This document shows positions 19,247 to 30,700 of a stretch of DNA of 64,000 bases, in pieces. This stretch comes from Peronospora farinosa (taxonomy: Eukaryota; Oomycota; Peronosporomycetes; Peronosporales; Peronosporaceae). The stretch's first letter is position 1. Each line of letters opens with the position of its first letter. The stretch covers positions 62,001-126,000 of the forward strand of contig CANTFK010000949.1 in NCBI GenBank assembly GCA_947646735.1, written 5' to 3'. Both the position numbers and the translations under genes were made by a program. A model generated the notes under the pieces. The model searched no databases. It was given only the letters and a program-made list of their open reading frames with translations, and was not told where the DNA came from.

Positions 19247-22200
19247 TCAGCCGCCCGACATAGAATGTCGGGTGAGTCGCAGTGAAGAGGGGACGTCGAG
19301 TGTATAAGCGTCGCCAATTGCCTTCAGAACCTTGAATGGACCGATGAAGCGTGGCGCGAGTTTACTCGCGCCCAGATTAGTGACCGCAGAATCCCTTAAA
19401 CCTTCCGTCGATAATAATACACGGTCACCTTCCTCAAACTTGCTCATGTTCTTTCGTCCATGTTTGTCAGCGTTATCCTTCTGTAGGTCTACAGCAGTTT
19501 GTAGTGCGTCGCGTACAAACCTGGTGATGGCTTGACGTTGGAGTATAAATTCCGACACGGCCATGTCATCAATTGGTCGCGCCGACTCAATCGGCGCGTA
19601 GTTGGCAGTAGGGGAACGCTTACCCGAAGACGGGTCAATCAATGTCTGCGCAGTCCATCGAGCTAATGGAGACGCCACGTCTGATGGCGTCAAAATGGCC
19701 GTCTTTGCCTTGGATCGTGTTACTGCGTTCGCGCTCAAAATACCGTGAGCTGCACTCGATCCTTGTTTATCACCTTTATCCCCCCCCAGAGTGGAGCCAC
19801 TAGGTGTTGTGGGTCGCCCCACGGCCAGGACAGTAGGAACACGAGGGTGACGAGCCGAATTTACAAAAAATGGCGTCAACCCTGTTGACGCGTGTACGGC
19901 GTTGTTGAGTGCGAACTCAGCGAGTGGTAAAAATGCACTCCAACTTGTAAATGACGTAGCATAACTCCGAAGAACATCTTCGAGGACTCGGTTTACGCGC
20001 TCGGTCTGCCCATCCGTTTCCGGATGGGCTGCCGTCGACATCAGCAGTTTTGTCCCGAGGAGCTCGAAAAGTGATGTCCAAAATGCGGACGTAAATCGCG
20101 GATCACGGTCCGAAACAATGCTTTCTGGAAGGCCATGATGACGGAACACCGCGTCGATGAAGTGCGCCGCGGTCTCTGCCGCGGTGACCTTAGCGTGAAC
20201 AGGCACGAGATGTGTCATCTTGCTGAATCTGTCAACAAAGACCAAGATGCCCGTTCGAGCTTGGCTATCGGGCGCAAGCCCGAAGATAAAGTCCATCGAA
20301 ACTGATCTCCAGGCCTCTGCTGCAATTGGCAACGATCGCAAGGGAGCCTGCGACGATAGAGATGGCTTCACACGCTGGCATATTTCGCACGTTCGGATCC
20401 AGTTGCGTACCCACTTATACATGTGGGACCAGAAGAAGTCTCGAGACACAGCCGCGAAATTCTTTTCGCGGCCTATATGGCCGCCAGCAGGAGCATCGTG
20501 ATACTCGTGGATGATTCTTGCACGCAAATCCATGTCGTTGGCGATCACCGTGCGAGGAGCTTCGAATTGGTCGATGCTATACAGAAGCAAATCGCCGTCT
20601 AAACTGTATCGATGAATATGATCGCGCTTGGTTCGGGATAAGGCTCCCAGGGCAGCATCTCTGGGAGCACGCAGATACTCGATAATGTCTGCATAATCTG
20701 AGTCAACCTTGTACGCTGCGACGATCTCATCAAATAAACACGGCTCGGGTGTAACCCGAGTTAAGTTCAGCGATACACACATTGCACATCGGTCATCATC
20801 GTCCTCTTCATCAGTAGCCTGGCGACTCAGAGCAGTCCGAGGATCGTAGTCAGGACGTCGTGACAAGGCGTCAGCGAGAATATTGGTCTTGCCTGGCTTG
20901 TAATGCACGACGAAGTTGTACTCAGAGAAGAATGAGAGCCATCGTGCCATCCGTTGGGACAGGTGTGAGCTCTTCATCGCTGTGCGCAGCGATGCATGAT
21001 CGGTGTACAAAGCAAACGTACTTTCACCAAGGAGATGCACGCGAAACTTGATGAGTGCATAGCGCATCGCTAATAACTCCTTGTCGTGAACCGGATAGTT
21101 CTTCTCAGCTGGCTTCATCTGTCGCGACCGATAACTCACGACTCGTTCACGGCCCTCATCATCAAATTGCATGAGGGCACAGCCGATTGCAAAATCACTG
21201 GCGTCGCAAACCACGTGGAACGGCTTGGAATCGTCTGGTAGGACCAGGACTGGCGCTGACGCTAGGCTCTTCTTTACTGCTTCGAAGGCTGCTTGGTGCT
21301 CGGGACGCCACAACCACGTGGCGTCTTTCTTCAAGAGTGACGACAAAGGCTGGATAGAACCAGCATAATCCTTGGTATACTTGTGCAAATAATTAGCCAA
21401 GCCGAGCCACTGGCGCAACTCCGTAGGGTTCTTGGGCGTGGGCCAAGAACAGATGGACGACACCTTCTCTGGATCAGCTCGAACTCCCGATTTACTCACA
21501 TAGCAACCTAACACCGGAATCTCCGGTGCACAAAAGACACACTTCTTGAGATTCGAGTACAACTTGTTGTCCCGCATAACTTGAAACACTTGCTTCAGGT
21601 GTTGAAGGTGAACTTGGACATCGTTGAGGTTGCCCTCGGCGCGACTATGGACGAAGATATCGTCAAAATAACTTAGGGCAAAGTTCCGAAGAGGTCTCAA
21701 CACTTGAGACACCATGCGATTGAAAGTGGCCGGAGCGTTCTTCAACCCTTGTGGCATTACCAGCCACTCCCATAACATGCCACTCGGGGTGCTCACCGCG
21801 GTAAGTGGGATATCGCTCGGTTGCATCAGAATCTTTTGAAAGCCATAGGTTAGATAGGTGGAACTGAAGATGACACTACCTGACATGGAATTCAGCACCA
21901 TGTCCTTCCTGGGAATTGGCGTTTGCGCAGGAATAGTGGCATCATTCAACTTATTGAACGCATGCACTATCCACCAGCCTCCCGTAGCCTTCTTCACGCA
22001 GAAGGTTGGACTCGAATGTGGTGAGATACTCTCCCGCACATGACCCGCTTTGCGGCGGCCTTCAAAGAATGCGTCAATAGCTTCGACTTGATCTCGAGGC
22101 AACGGCCACTGCCGTGTCACACAATACTTCGACCCTGGCACGAGATCAATCTCGTGCCGAACACCGCGGTCCGCAGGAAGTTCAGCCGGGATCTTGTCCG

Positions 22201-23845
22201 GGAGCACGTCTGCATACTCACGAGCAATGTCGTAGACGGGGTTACCAGACTCTCGCAGGGCCTCCCATGACTGTGATGCAAACCTTTCTTCACGCGCAGA
22301 CTTCGGCTCAGCGCTTTGAGAACGCGTCATATGCTCCTCGTTTGCCACGATAACCACCTCGTTGGTGATTAGACACACTTGTTCCACAGTGCCTCCCTTA
22401 AGGTCACGTAGGAAATGCTTCCAGGAAAGCCCTGGAAGACTTGTAATGGAAGACGCATTACGAGGAGGACTTTCGACCTCGATATATGGGCGCCTTTGTG
22501 GACTCCCTTCCACGTACACGATAGCGTGGACACATTCCAACGCTAAATTCTCGGTGCTGTTGTCCCCATCGTGCTTCGAGTCACTACTCGAAGCTGGCGA
22601 ACCGCAGTCAGGTGATAAACCATCACCCCCCTCTAGGCACTGGATGTCGTCATCCAAGATGCCGGAAACACTGGACGGGAGTACCCCAAACTCGACCGTC
22701 GACACTTGATGCGGGAGCTCCTGCTCGGCCGCCATAAACCCGCGTGGGAGCCCCTGCTCAACCACAGTATGCCCATGTGGGAACCTCGGTTCGACCACAG
22801 TGGGTGATGATGGGAACCCCGGTTCGACCATCATGCTCTCGCGTGGGGACTCTTGTTCGTCCACGTTGTACTCGTGTGGGAGCCCCTGCTCGACCACAAT
22901 ATGCCCATGTGGGAATCTCGGTTCGACCACAGTGGGTGATGATGGGAACCCCGGTTCGACCATCATGCTCTCGCGTGAGGACTCCTGTCCGTCCACGTCA
23001 CTCTCGCTGGCGAGCTCTTGCTCGTCGCCACAATGCCCTTGTGGGAGCCCCTGCTCGACCACAATAGGTGCAGATGGGAACCCCGGTTCAACCACTGCAT
23101 TCACGTGCGGGAACCCCTGTTCAACCGCATTAATGACGCGCGGGAACCCCTGTTCGACCGCGTCGTCCTCGTTGTCCTCTTCGCTCTGTAGCGAGGGGTC
23201 ACTGTCACTTGTGTCCCGAAGAACAGCACAAGCAGTGCAGAGAGGGCCATCGCTCGCTCTGTGCACCGCCAACGTCGTGGAATCGCGATCCACGACTGTG
23301 ACGTTTGGCCAGTCACTTGGAGATACCATGAGATGGGTAAACACTTCACTGACATCGAACTTGCGTCGATGTCTCACTGATCTGGCTAACCAGTCGATCT
23401 GGGGCTTATAACGTGCCAACCATGGCATGCCCAGTATGCAATCGAATGCATAATTCATCGCGATCACCAAGAAATCATCATTACTGCGAAAGCCATCAAA
23501 CGTATACGGCAACGACACTTCGCGCCGCGATACGCGGTGTGGTTTCCCGTCAGCCAACTTGACGACGACTTGGCCAGGTCCCTCACGGACCTGAATGCTG
23601 GGAGGCAGCATCGACAAACAAGATTCACGAAAGAAATTGTTTGTTGCTCCTGAGTCCAGGAGTGCTCGCAGAGGTCGCCGGACGCCGGCGACATGTAAAC
23701 TGACAATAATCAGACGTGAATCACCACTCGTAGTGGTGGCATTTAACCGTGCGCGTAGCGCAGGAGGACTGGAAGGTTGGGCTGCCACCGGGGGACCCGG
23801 ACCTCCGTTCCAACCAGTAGGGCGCCCTGCACCTACTGGTCCCAA
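19247..23845 (-). CDS. pol: Gypsy copy A Pol: protease, RT, RNase H, integrase (1532 codons)
   Basis: Polyprotein on the element strand. It opens at a TTG directly after a TAA and has no early ATG, so it should be made by a +1 shift from gag. Order: aspartic protease (DSGA 64-67), an 11-residue repeat array (about 229-375), RT ([15 protein letters not shown] 726-729), RNase H (D881, E923, D949), HHCC (C1153, C1156) and integrase D1185, D1246, E1282 in D,D35E spacing. RT motif A reads STYLTYGF, with Tyr at 664 where the family has catalytic Asp; a second usual Asp (667) is also Tyr. RT is therefore probably inactive. The 3' end shifts frame after [11 protein letters not shown] by a 1-nt deletion relative to copies B and 3, losing the chromodomain. 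Confidence 0.9.
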   Translation of the reverse strand: MGPVGAGRPTGWNGGPGPPVAAQPSSPPALRARLNATTTSGDSRLIIVSLHVAGVRRPLRALLDSGATNNFFRESCLSMLPPSIQVREGPGQVVVKLADGKPHRVSRREVSLPYTFDGFRSNDDFLVIAMNYAFDCILGMPWLARYKPQIDWLARSVRHRRKFDVSEVFTHLMVSPSDWPNVTVVDRDSTTLAVHRASDGPLCTACAVLRDTSDSDPSLQSEEDNEDDAVEQGFPRVINAVEQGFPHVNAVVEPGFPSAPIVVEQGLPQGHCGDEQELASESDVDGQESSRESMMVEPGFPSSPTVVEPRFPHGHIVVEQGLPHEYNVDEQESPRESMMVEPGFPSSPTVVEPRFPHGHTVVEQGLPRGFMAAEQELPHQVSTVEFGVLPSSVSGILDDDIQCLEGGDGLSPDCGSPASSSDSKHDGDNSTENLALECVHAIVYVEGSPQRRPYIEVESPPRNASSITSLPGLSWKHFLRDLKGGTVEQVCLITNEVVIVANEEHMTRSQSAEPKSAREERFASQSWEALRESGNPVYDIAREYADVLPDKIPAELPADRGVRHEIDLVPGSKYCVTRQWPLPRDQVEAIDAFFEGRRKAGHVRESISPHSSPTFCVKKATGGWWIVHAFNKLNDATIPAQTPIPRKDMVLNSMSGSVIFSSTYLTYGFQKILMQPSDIPLTAVSTPSGMLWEWLVMPQGLKNAPATFNRMVSQVLRPLRNFALSYFDDIFVHSRAEGNLNDVQVHLQHLKQVFQVMRDNKLYSNLKKCVFCAPEIPVLGCYVSKSGVRADPEKVSSICSWPTPKNPTELRQWLGLANYLHKYTKDYAGSIQPLSSLLKKDATWLWRPEHQAAFEAVKKSLASAPVLVLPDDSKPFHVVCDASDFAIGCALMQFDDEGRERVVSYRSRQMKPAEKNYPVHDKELLAMRYALIKFRVHLLGESTFALYTDHASLRTAMKSSHLSQRMARWLSFFSEYNFVVHYKPGKTNILADALSRRPDYDPRTALSRQATDEEDDDDRCAMCVSLNLTRVTPEPCLFDEIVAAYKVDSDYADIIEYLRAPRDAALGALSRTKRDHIHRYSLDGDLLLYSIDQFEAPRTVIANDMDLRARIIHEYHDAPAGGHIGREKNFAAVSRDFFWSHMYKWVRNWIRTCEICQRVKPSLSSQAPLRSLPIAAEAWRSVSMDFIFGLAPDSQARTGILVFVDRFSKMTHLVPVHAKVTAAETAAHFIDAVFRHHGLPESIVSDRDPRFTSAFWTSLFELLGTKLLMSTAAHPETDGQTERVNRVLEDVLRSYATSFTSWSAFLPLAEFALNNAVHASTGLTPFFVNSARHPRVPTVLAVGRPTTPSGSTLGGDKGDKQGSSAAHGILSANAVTRSKAKTAILTPSDVASPLARWTAQTLIDPSSGKRSPTANYAPIESARPIDDMAVSEFILQRQAITRFVRDALQTAVDLQKDNADKHGRKNMSKFEEGDRVLLSTEGLRDSAVTNLGASKLAPRFIGPFKVLKAIGDAYTLDVPSSLRLTRHSMSGG

Positions 23846-24881
23846 TTATTTCTGGGCGTGCGGACGGTACAGCGCTCTCATGATGGGCGTCTACTACTTG
23901 CACCGATAATGGGGCTGGCGCACGGCACTCTGCCGCGCGATGTCCTGGCTTGCGACAACGAAAGCAAACCATTGGACGCCCGGTGCGAGCGTCACCTCTA
24001 TGATGAAAGACGCGTCGCCGGTCGCCCGACGACTCAATAACGTCGATCTCCATAGGTTCTGGGCCAGAAGGCCGGGGAACGCTGACGACCGAGGGTTTGG
24101 CATAGGCCTTTGTGACCCTAAAGTCTTCACGGAGTGCGATGGCGAATGCCTTCTCCAATGTGGCAGGCTCGGCGCGCTCCAGCGATAAGCGGGTCTGCCC
24201 CTCACGCATACCATCCACAAAGACATTCACCTGTGTGTACATGTCCATGGGGTGCGTGATAATACACGACGCCAGATGCCTAGCCATCTGTACGTAGTCG
24301 CGCATCGCCATTTTACCCTGTCGCATCGACAGGAATCTTGATCGCACCAGTTTCTCCTCTTGTGGTGGCTCGAAGGCAAGACGGAGATCGTCCTGGATGG
24401 TATCCAAGGTGGGAAATGCGTGCTCGTCCACAACGAGTTTACCAAGGGCCCACTCCTTGGCCTTCCCGGTGAGGCGGGAAAGAAGAAAGTTGACCTTCGC
24501 CTGTGGAGCCTCAAGAAGTCTCGAGGCGATGGCGATATCAACTTCTCGGAACCACCGGTTCAGCGATAACCGGTCCTTACCTTCTCCAGAGTAGGAGGAG
24601 GTTTCCATCTTCACGGCCTCATTACGTGAAGGGCGCGAGGGAGTTAAGCCTCGCCGGTTGGATTCGGCGAGCTCGCGTGCCATAAACTCATGTATGGCGA
24701 GACGTTGCGCGTCAGGGGTCGCTGATCTCATCAGCGACGCGACGAATGCCTCTCCCGATATCGCCGCGAGGCGATTAAGGGCATCCCACTCAACACCAGT
24801 AAGATGGGGGAAGGTCGCGTGCTCCAGAAATAAGTCTGGAGCGTCAAAGTACGACGATTCGCTCATCCCAAACTCGGGCAT
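23721..24881 (-). CDS. gag: Gypsy copy A Gag (386 aa)
   Basis: Starts at an ATG (24881), 26 nt after the 5' LTR. A retrotransposon gag domain (about 95-250; [29 protein letters not shown]) is followed by one CCHC knuckle C306-X2-C309-X4-H314-X4-C319 that would bind element RNA. It overlaps pol by 125 nt, with pol in the +1 frame. It looks intact and could form capsids. Confidence 0.92.
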   Translation of the reverse strand: MPEFGMSESSYFDAPDLFLEHATFPHLTGVEWDALNRLAAISGEAFVASLMRSATPDAQRLAIHEFMARELAESNRRGLTPSRPSRNEAVKMETSSYSGEGKDRLSLNRWFREVDIAIASRLLEAPQAKVNFLLSRLTGKAKEWALGKLVVDEHAFPTLDTIQDDLRLAFEPPQEEKLVRSRFLSMRQGKMAMRDYVQMARHLASCIITHPMDMYTQVNVFVDGMREGQTRLSLERAEPATLEKAFAIALREDFRVTKAYAKPSVVSVPRPSGPEPMEIDVIESSGDRRRVFHHRGDARTGRPMVCFRCRKPGHRAAECRAPAPLSVQVVDAHHESAVPSARPEIIGTSRCRAPYWLERRSGSPGGSPTFQSSCATRTVKCHHYEW

Positions 24882-24907
24882 AGGAAGGACTACAAAGTGC
24901 TACCAGA

Positions 24908-25248
24908 TGTAACGGGCTAGAACGTACCGTCACTAGCTTACACGTGCACTTGAGGAAGACTCAAGCCCAAGTATTAGGTATGAAGCAAATTTAACTCTGA
25001 TAATTAATAATGTTTTAGTTCGTACTAATTACGAAGATTTTAGTCGTAATAAATACGACAGTGTTCCCGCCTTTCGGGAACCACACAATTTCAGGCTGAT
25101 TTATTATTGGTCCATATTGGGGACTTTAGGCCCAATAATAAACCAATAATAAATTACCACGCTGTGCCCGCTATTCGGGCCCAGCACCTGCCTACACATG
25201 TAATTGTTTATTTGTGTTAATGCTATATGTGTAATGTAGCCCATTACA
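24908..25248 (-). repeat. Gypsy copy A 5' LTR
   Basis: 341 bp, collinear with the LTR at 17433-17774. It ends (element strand) in GCCCGTTACA, followed by TCTGGTAGCACTTTGTAG where the primer-binding site is expected. I could not match that to a particular tRNA. Confidence 0.95.
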
Positions 25249-26261
25249 CCTCCGGTGCGAAAAATCAAAACACGCCTCCCTTCGCGATACTCAAGTACGC
25301 ATCCTTTTTCTCGAGCTGACCAAGAATTGTATTTCTCGGTAGGTTTGCCGCGTACTGAACATCGAGTAGTCAAACGGTTTTCTGAACACCTAGTGCCATC
25401 ACTATTATCACCCCGTTTTCTTGCTTAGCGATTCTTAGGGGTTCGCCGTCGGAGCGCGGCCGTCGGATATTCACTGTTGTATTCACTGGGTCTTCCAGTA
25501 AACCTAAGTCATCTACAAGATGACGACTGGGTCCACTGTCAAGAATCCTATCGGTCTTTGACGATGTACCACGGTTACTAGTTGAAAGCGTGAAGCTCTC
25601 TTGTTAGGCCACTTTCGTGCGAAAAGGGCATTTGGCCTGCAGGTGACCCACTTGATCTCATCGATAACACTTTTTCGTGTCTTGGTAGTTAGTGTTGTTT
25701 TTGACTCATACAAATTTTACGGCTCGATGATGTTACCATGTTGAGACCGAAATTCTATGTGGGCGTCTCGATCTCGGTACATTGTGCAAACTGACATAAT
25801 TTTTCCGCTTGACGTAGAAAATCTACTCGATGTATGTCCAATCTTAATAGCATCATCATTCGCACTATCAGATCCGCAAAGTAACAGACGTAATCCAGTT
25901 CGAATTTGTCAGCGCCTCCGCACGCATCGTGACGGCTCTCAGATGCAGAAAATCTGTTCAGTTCCGGTTTGCTGCCTTTGGTGCCGTTAACAACTTTGTA
26001 CTCTTAGGAGGTGTAATCTTGGTAGGAAAAGTTTAAAGTAACCTTTGCATTGCATGTTTTAAGGCTAATTATCTGATTACCGAGCTTAGATTCGCCGACG
26101 GTAGTACTTCTGCGCCGTACCCGTCAGGTGCTGTCCTAGTACATCGAACTTCATATTCTTAGGCCACACAGAACCACATGCACGCTTAAAAAACCCACCA
26201 GGCGTATAATTTCTTTTCCCATTTGATAAAGTTTTTCCAAGACCCTGGTATATTTCTTTAC
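25249..26261 (-). pseudogene. Ty1/copia gag and protease remnant
   Basis: Upstream half of the copia element broken by gypsy copy A. In - strand order: a gag tail (KITPPKSTKLLTAPKAANR, RQAEKLCQFAQC), a zinc knuckle at about 25640-25690 (KKCYR-stop-DQVGHLQAKC, where the second Cys is now TGA), and a protease with ILDSGPSRHLVDD at about 25510-25550. The gag end at 26261 is cut by the LTR of gypsy copy B. Multiple stops make it non-functional. Confidence 0.85.
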
Positions 26262-26593
26262 TGTAACGGGACTAGAACATACCGTCACCAGCTTACACGC
26301 TCGCTTGAGGAAGAATTAAGCCCAAGTATTAGGCATTAAGTAAATTTAACTCTGATAATTAATAATGTTTTAGTTCGTACTAATTAAGAAGATTTTAGTC
26401 GTAATAAATACGACAGTGTTCCCGCCTTTCGGGAACCACACAATTTCAGGTTGATTTATCATTGGTCCATATTGGGACCTTTAGGCCCCAATAATAAATT
26501 GCCACGCTGTGCCCGCTTTTCAAGCACATCACCTGCCTACATATGTAATTGTTTATTCATGTTGATACTATGTGTGTAATGTAGCCCATTACA
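26262..26593 (-). repeat. Gypsy copy B 3' LTR
   Basis: 332 bp. It differs from its partner at 33785-34116 at about seven positions, all within the first 95 nt in + coordinates. The remaining 237 nt or so appear identical. Confidence 0.93.
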
Positions 26594-26672
26594 TCGTCCC
26601 CTTCTCAAGACAGCACTCTACAACAGTGAGTGCTCAACTGTCGAAATTCCATCGCTCACAAACGAACAAGCA

Positions 26673-27656
26673 ATGTCCGGAGACCCAAAACCCAATCCAG
26701 CAGGACGCCCAAGATACATCAGCGGGAATGCATCAACCAGCATCATGGCGCGGCAGCTCATACCTTGGTCGCTGTACGACTTGTCCGGAGCTCACGCTCC
26801 GGACTCACTGGACATGATGCGGGAATACTTCCGCCGATTCTAAAAACTGCGTGGAAAGGTCCTTGATGGAATCGGGTATGAAGCCCTGCAACGTTTTCGG
26901 TGTGTCCTCGTCCAGCGTTGGAATCGGATGCTCGAGGATGGTAGCAGCTTCCAACTATGGCTCGCCAATCGAGAGGAACTTCGCGCCGATCATTCCATCG
27001 GCGCTCTTCGCAAAAGAGTGTGTGAGGATGCTTGGAATGAGAAATGCCTCTGCTTCATCCATGTAAATGAAGGATGCCGGTCTTGTGACTCGACTCCACG
27101 CCCAACTCATGACGAATGGCGACGACACATCGCTAAGTGTCAACTCAGCGAACGCGACCGAAGTTGAATTGCAAAGTATGAGCGAAGTCTGAGCGAACGG
27201 AGAAGCGCAGTTATTCGTGGTGCGCCTCGCTGGCAGCACCACTCGCGACAGCGGAGTCAATCTCCGCGGGATCATCAGCGCAGGGCAGCGACACGTTCGC
27301 TTGTCCGTCCTGCTTCGCGATTCTCGCCTCGCAATCGTGATGTGTATTCACCGCGACGTTCTCGTTCACGGCGTCGTTCTCGTTCGCGTCATCGTTCTCA
27401 TTTTTGACCACGTGGATCTCCTTACCGTTCTCGCTCATCACGAGAGCGTTCGCGTGCGCACCCGCATTGGAATAGCTCGACTTCGTGGCTTCATAAGACA
27501 TAACCACATCTGGAACGTCACGAAGGAGTAAGGAACGTGGTTTTCATGTATCCTACTCGGGAGGGAATCTAAGCCAACGAACTCGGTACCTGCGCGCAGA
27601 TGGAACCGCACGCTTCTCATGAGCCGACTGCAGTACAGGTTAGGGGGTTCTCGTGA
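26673..27656 (+). pseudogene. Antisense accessory frame of gypsy copy B, interrupted
   Basis: Collinear with the zinc-finger/RS frame of copy A, from MSGDPKPNPAG to VRGFS. It has an 18-nt in-frame difference in the RS tract, a TAA near 26841, the TGA shared with copy A (27165-27167) and further stops in the RS part. The zinc-finger block CRSC to HIAKC is unchanged. The coiled-coil frame follows at 27619-27852. Confidence 0.5.
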
Positions 27657-27795
27657 CTCACAATGTGGTCTTCAATCCAGCGCACCTGTCCCTCCGCATC
27701 AACAAGCGAAGGAGGGCCCTCGCGATGGTAATGCGGGCTTCCTGGTTGCCCAGGACGATGTTGATCAGGCCGTGAACAGAGCTGCCGATGCTCAG

Positions 27796-30700
27796 CTAGA
27801 GGCTGAAGCTGCCAGTCAGCGTGCTACCCAGGCGGAGATAGACTGCGAGTGAGAACCGGCGGTCGAACCGTGAGCTGCTCGAGCGGATAAGAGATTCTGG
27901 AGCGCCAGGTGCTTGGTCATGTGCAGACGGGATCAAGGCCGCGCCCCATGTCATCGGCGCGTCGAGAACGACGGGAAGGCCAATCGACTTACGGACCCCT
28001 AAAGCCGGAATCGGAGCCAAACCGTGAATCGTAGCCGAACGAGTTTCCTTTAGCCGCCCGACGTAGAACGTCGGGTGGAGTCGCAATGAAGAGGGGACGT
28101 CGAGTGTATAAGCGTCGCCGATTGTCTTTAGAACCTTAAATGGACCGATGAAGCGTGGCGCGAGTTTACTCGCGTCCAGGTTAGTGACCGCGTGAATCCC
28201 TCAAATCTTTTGTAGATTTTAATACACGATCACCTTTCTCAAACTTGCTCATGTTCTTTCTGCCATGTTTGTCAGCGTTCTCTTTCGGTTGATCTGCCGC
28301 GGATTGTAGTGCGTCGCGTATAATCCGGGTGATGGCTTGACGTTGGAGTATAAATTCCGATACAGCCATGTCATCAATTGGTCGCGCCGACTCAATCGGC
28401 GCGTAGTTGCCAGTAGGGTGCATGCTTACCCGAAGACGGGTCAATCAATGTCTGCCTAGTCCATCGAGCTAAAGGATATGCCACTCATGTGACGTCAAAG
28501 AAGGAGACTTTGCCCTAGACCGGGTTACTATATTGGCGCTCAAAATACCGTGAGCTGCACTCGATCCTTGTTTATCACCTTTATTTTCCCTCCAAAGTGG
28601 AGCCACTAGGTGTTGTGAGTCGCCCCACGGCCAGGAGAGTAGGAGACGAAGGTGGCGAGCCGATTTCACAAAAAATGGCGTTAACCCTGTTGACGCGTGT
28701 ACGGCGTTGTTGAGTGCGAACTCAGCGAGGGGTAAAAATGCACTCCAACTTGTGAATGACGTAGCGTAACTTGGAAAAATGTTTTCGAGGACCCGGTTCA
28801 CGGGCTCAGTTTGCCCATCCGTTTCCGGATGGGCCGCAGTCGACATCAGCAGGTTTGTCCCGAGCAGCTCGAAAAGTGACGTCCAAAATGCAGACGTGAA
28901 TCGCAGATCACGGTCCGAAACAATGTTTTCTATAAGGCCATGATGACGGAAAACCGCGTCGATGAAGTGCGCCGCGGTGATCTTAGCGTGAACAGGCACT
29001 AGATGTGTCATCTTGATGAATCTGTCAACAAAGACCAAGATGCCCGTTCGAGCTTGGCTATCGGGCGCAAGCCCGAAGATAAAGTCCATCGAAACTGATC
29101 TCCAGGCCTCTGCTGCAATTGGCAACGATCGCAAGGGAGCCTGCGACGATAGAGATGGCTTCACACGCTGGCAGATTTCGCACGTTCAGATCCAGTTGCG
29201 TACTCACTTATACATGTGGACCAGAAGAAGTGTCGAGACACAGCCGCGAAATTCTTTTCGAGGCCTATATGGCCGCCAGCAGGAGCATCGTGATACTCGT
29301 GGATAATTCTTGCACGCAAATCCATGTCGTTGGCGATCACCGTGCGAGGAGCTTCGAATTGTTCGATGCTATACAGAAGCAAATCGCCGTCTAAACTTAT
29401 CGATGAATATGATCGCGCTTGGTTCGGGATAAGGCTCCCAGTGCAGCATCTCTGGGAGCACGCAGATAATCGATAATGTCTGCATAATCTGGATCGATCT
29501 TGTACGCTGCGACGATCTCGTCTAATAAACACAGCTTACGTGTGACCCGAGCTAGGTTCAGCGATACACGCATCGCACATCGGTCATCATCGTCCTCGTC
29601 ATCAGTAGCCTGGCGACTCAGGGCAGTCCGAGGATCGTAGTCGGGACGTCGTGACAGAGAATTAGCGAGAATATTAGTCTTGCCTGGCTTGTAATGTACG
29701 ACGAAGTTCTACTCAGAGAAGAATGAGAGCCATCGTGACATCCGTTGGGACAGGTGTGGGCTCTTCATCGCTGTGCGCAGCGATGCATGATCGGTGTACA
29801 AAGCAAATGTACGTTCACCAAGGAGATGCACGCGAAACTTGATGAGTGCACAGCGCATCGCTAATAACTCCTTGTCGTGAACCGGATAGTTCTTCTCAGC
29901 TGGCTTCATCTGTCGCGACTGATAGCTCACGACTCGTTCGCGGCCCTCATCATCAAATTGCATGAGGGCACAACCAATTGCGAAATCACTGGCATTGCAT
30001 AACACGTGGAACGGCTTGGAGTCGTCTGGTAGGACCAGCACTGGCGCTGACGCCAGGCTCTTCTTCACTGCTTCGAAGGCTGCTTGGTTCGAAGGAGCCA
30101 CGACCACGTGGCGTCTCCTTCAAGAGTGACGACAAAGGCTGGATAGAACCAGCATAATCCTTGGTATACTTGTGCAAATAATTAGCCAAGCCGAGCCACT
30201 GGCGCAACTCCGTAGGGTTCTTGGGCGTGGGCCAAGAACAGATGGACGACACCTTCTCTGGATCAGCTCGAACTCACGTTTTACTCACATAGCAACCCAA
30301 CACCGGAATCTCCGGTGCACAAAAGACACATTTCTTGAGGTTCGCGTACATCTCATTTTCCCGCATAACTTAAAACACTTGCTTCAGGTGTTGAAGGTGA
30401 ACTTGGACATCGTTGAGGTTGCCCTCGGCGCGACTTTGGACGAAAATGTCGTCAAAGTAACTTTTAGCAAATTTCCGAAGGGGTCTCAACACTTGAGACA
30501 CCATGCGATTGAAAGTGGCCGGAGCGTTCTTCAATCCTTGTGGCATTACCAGCCACTCCCATAACATGCCACTCGGGGTGCTCACCGCGGTGAGTAGTAT
30601 ATCGCTCGGTTGCATCAGAATCTGGTAAAAGCCATAGGTTAGATAGGTGGAACTGAACATGACCCTTCCTGACATGAAATTCAGCACCATGTCCTTCCTG

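Larger units (their letters stand above)
17433..25248 (-). mobile_element. Complete Ty3/gypsy family I element (copy A)
   Basis: 7,816-bp LTR retrotransposon on the minus strand. It has two LTRs (24908-25248 and 17433-17774), a gag ORF, a pol ORF in the +1 frame, a chromodomain segment, a polypurine tract (GAGAAGGGGGTGA, reading from 17787 to 17775) and an antisense frame on the + strand. Target-site duplication CCTCC is at 17428-17432 and 25249-25253, inside a copia element. The LTRs differ at roughly 15-20 sites, so the insertion is not recent. Confidence 0.95.

Noticed and set aside
22741..23160. CRISPR-like array (regular 33-bp spacing)
   Set aside because: The units are protein-coding 11-residue repeats without spacers, in a eukaryotic retrotransposon.
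22741..23411. Long + strand frames over the pol repeat array (107 and 203 codons)
   Set aside because: They are the complement of the 11-residue pol repeats. Their regular Gly/Ser/Pro pattern follows from the repeat DNA, and there is no independent evidence of coding.
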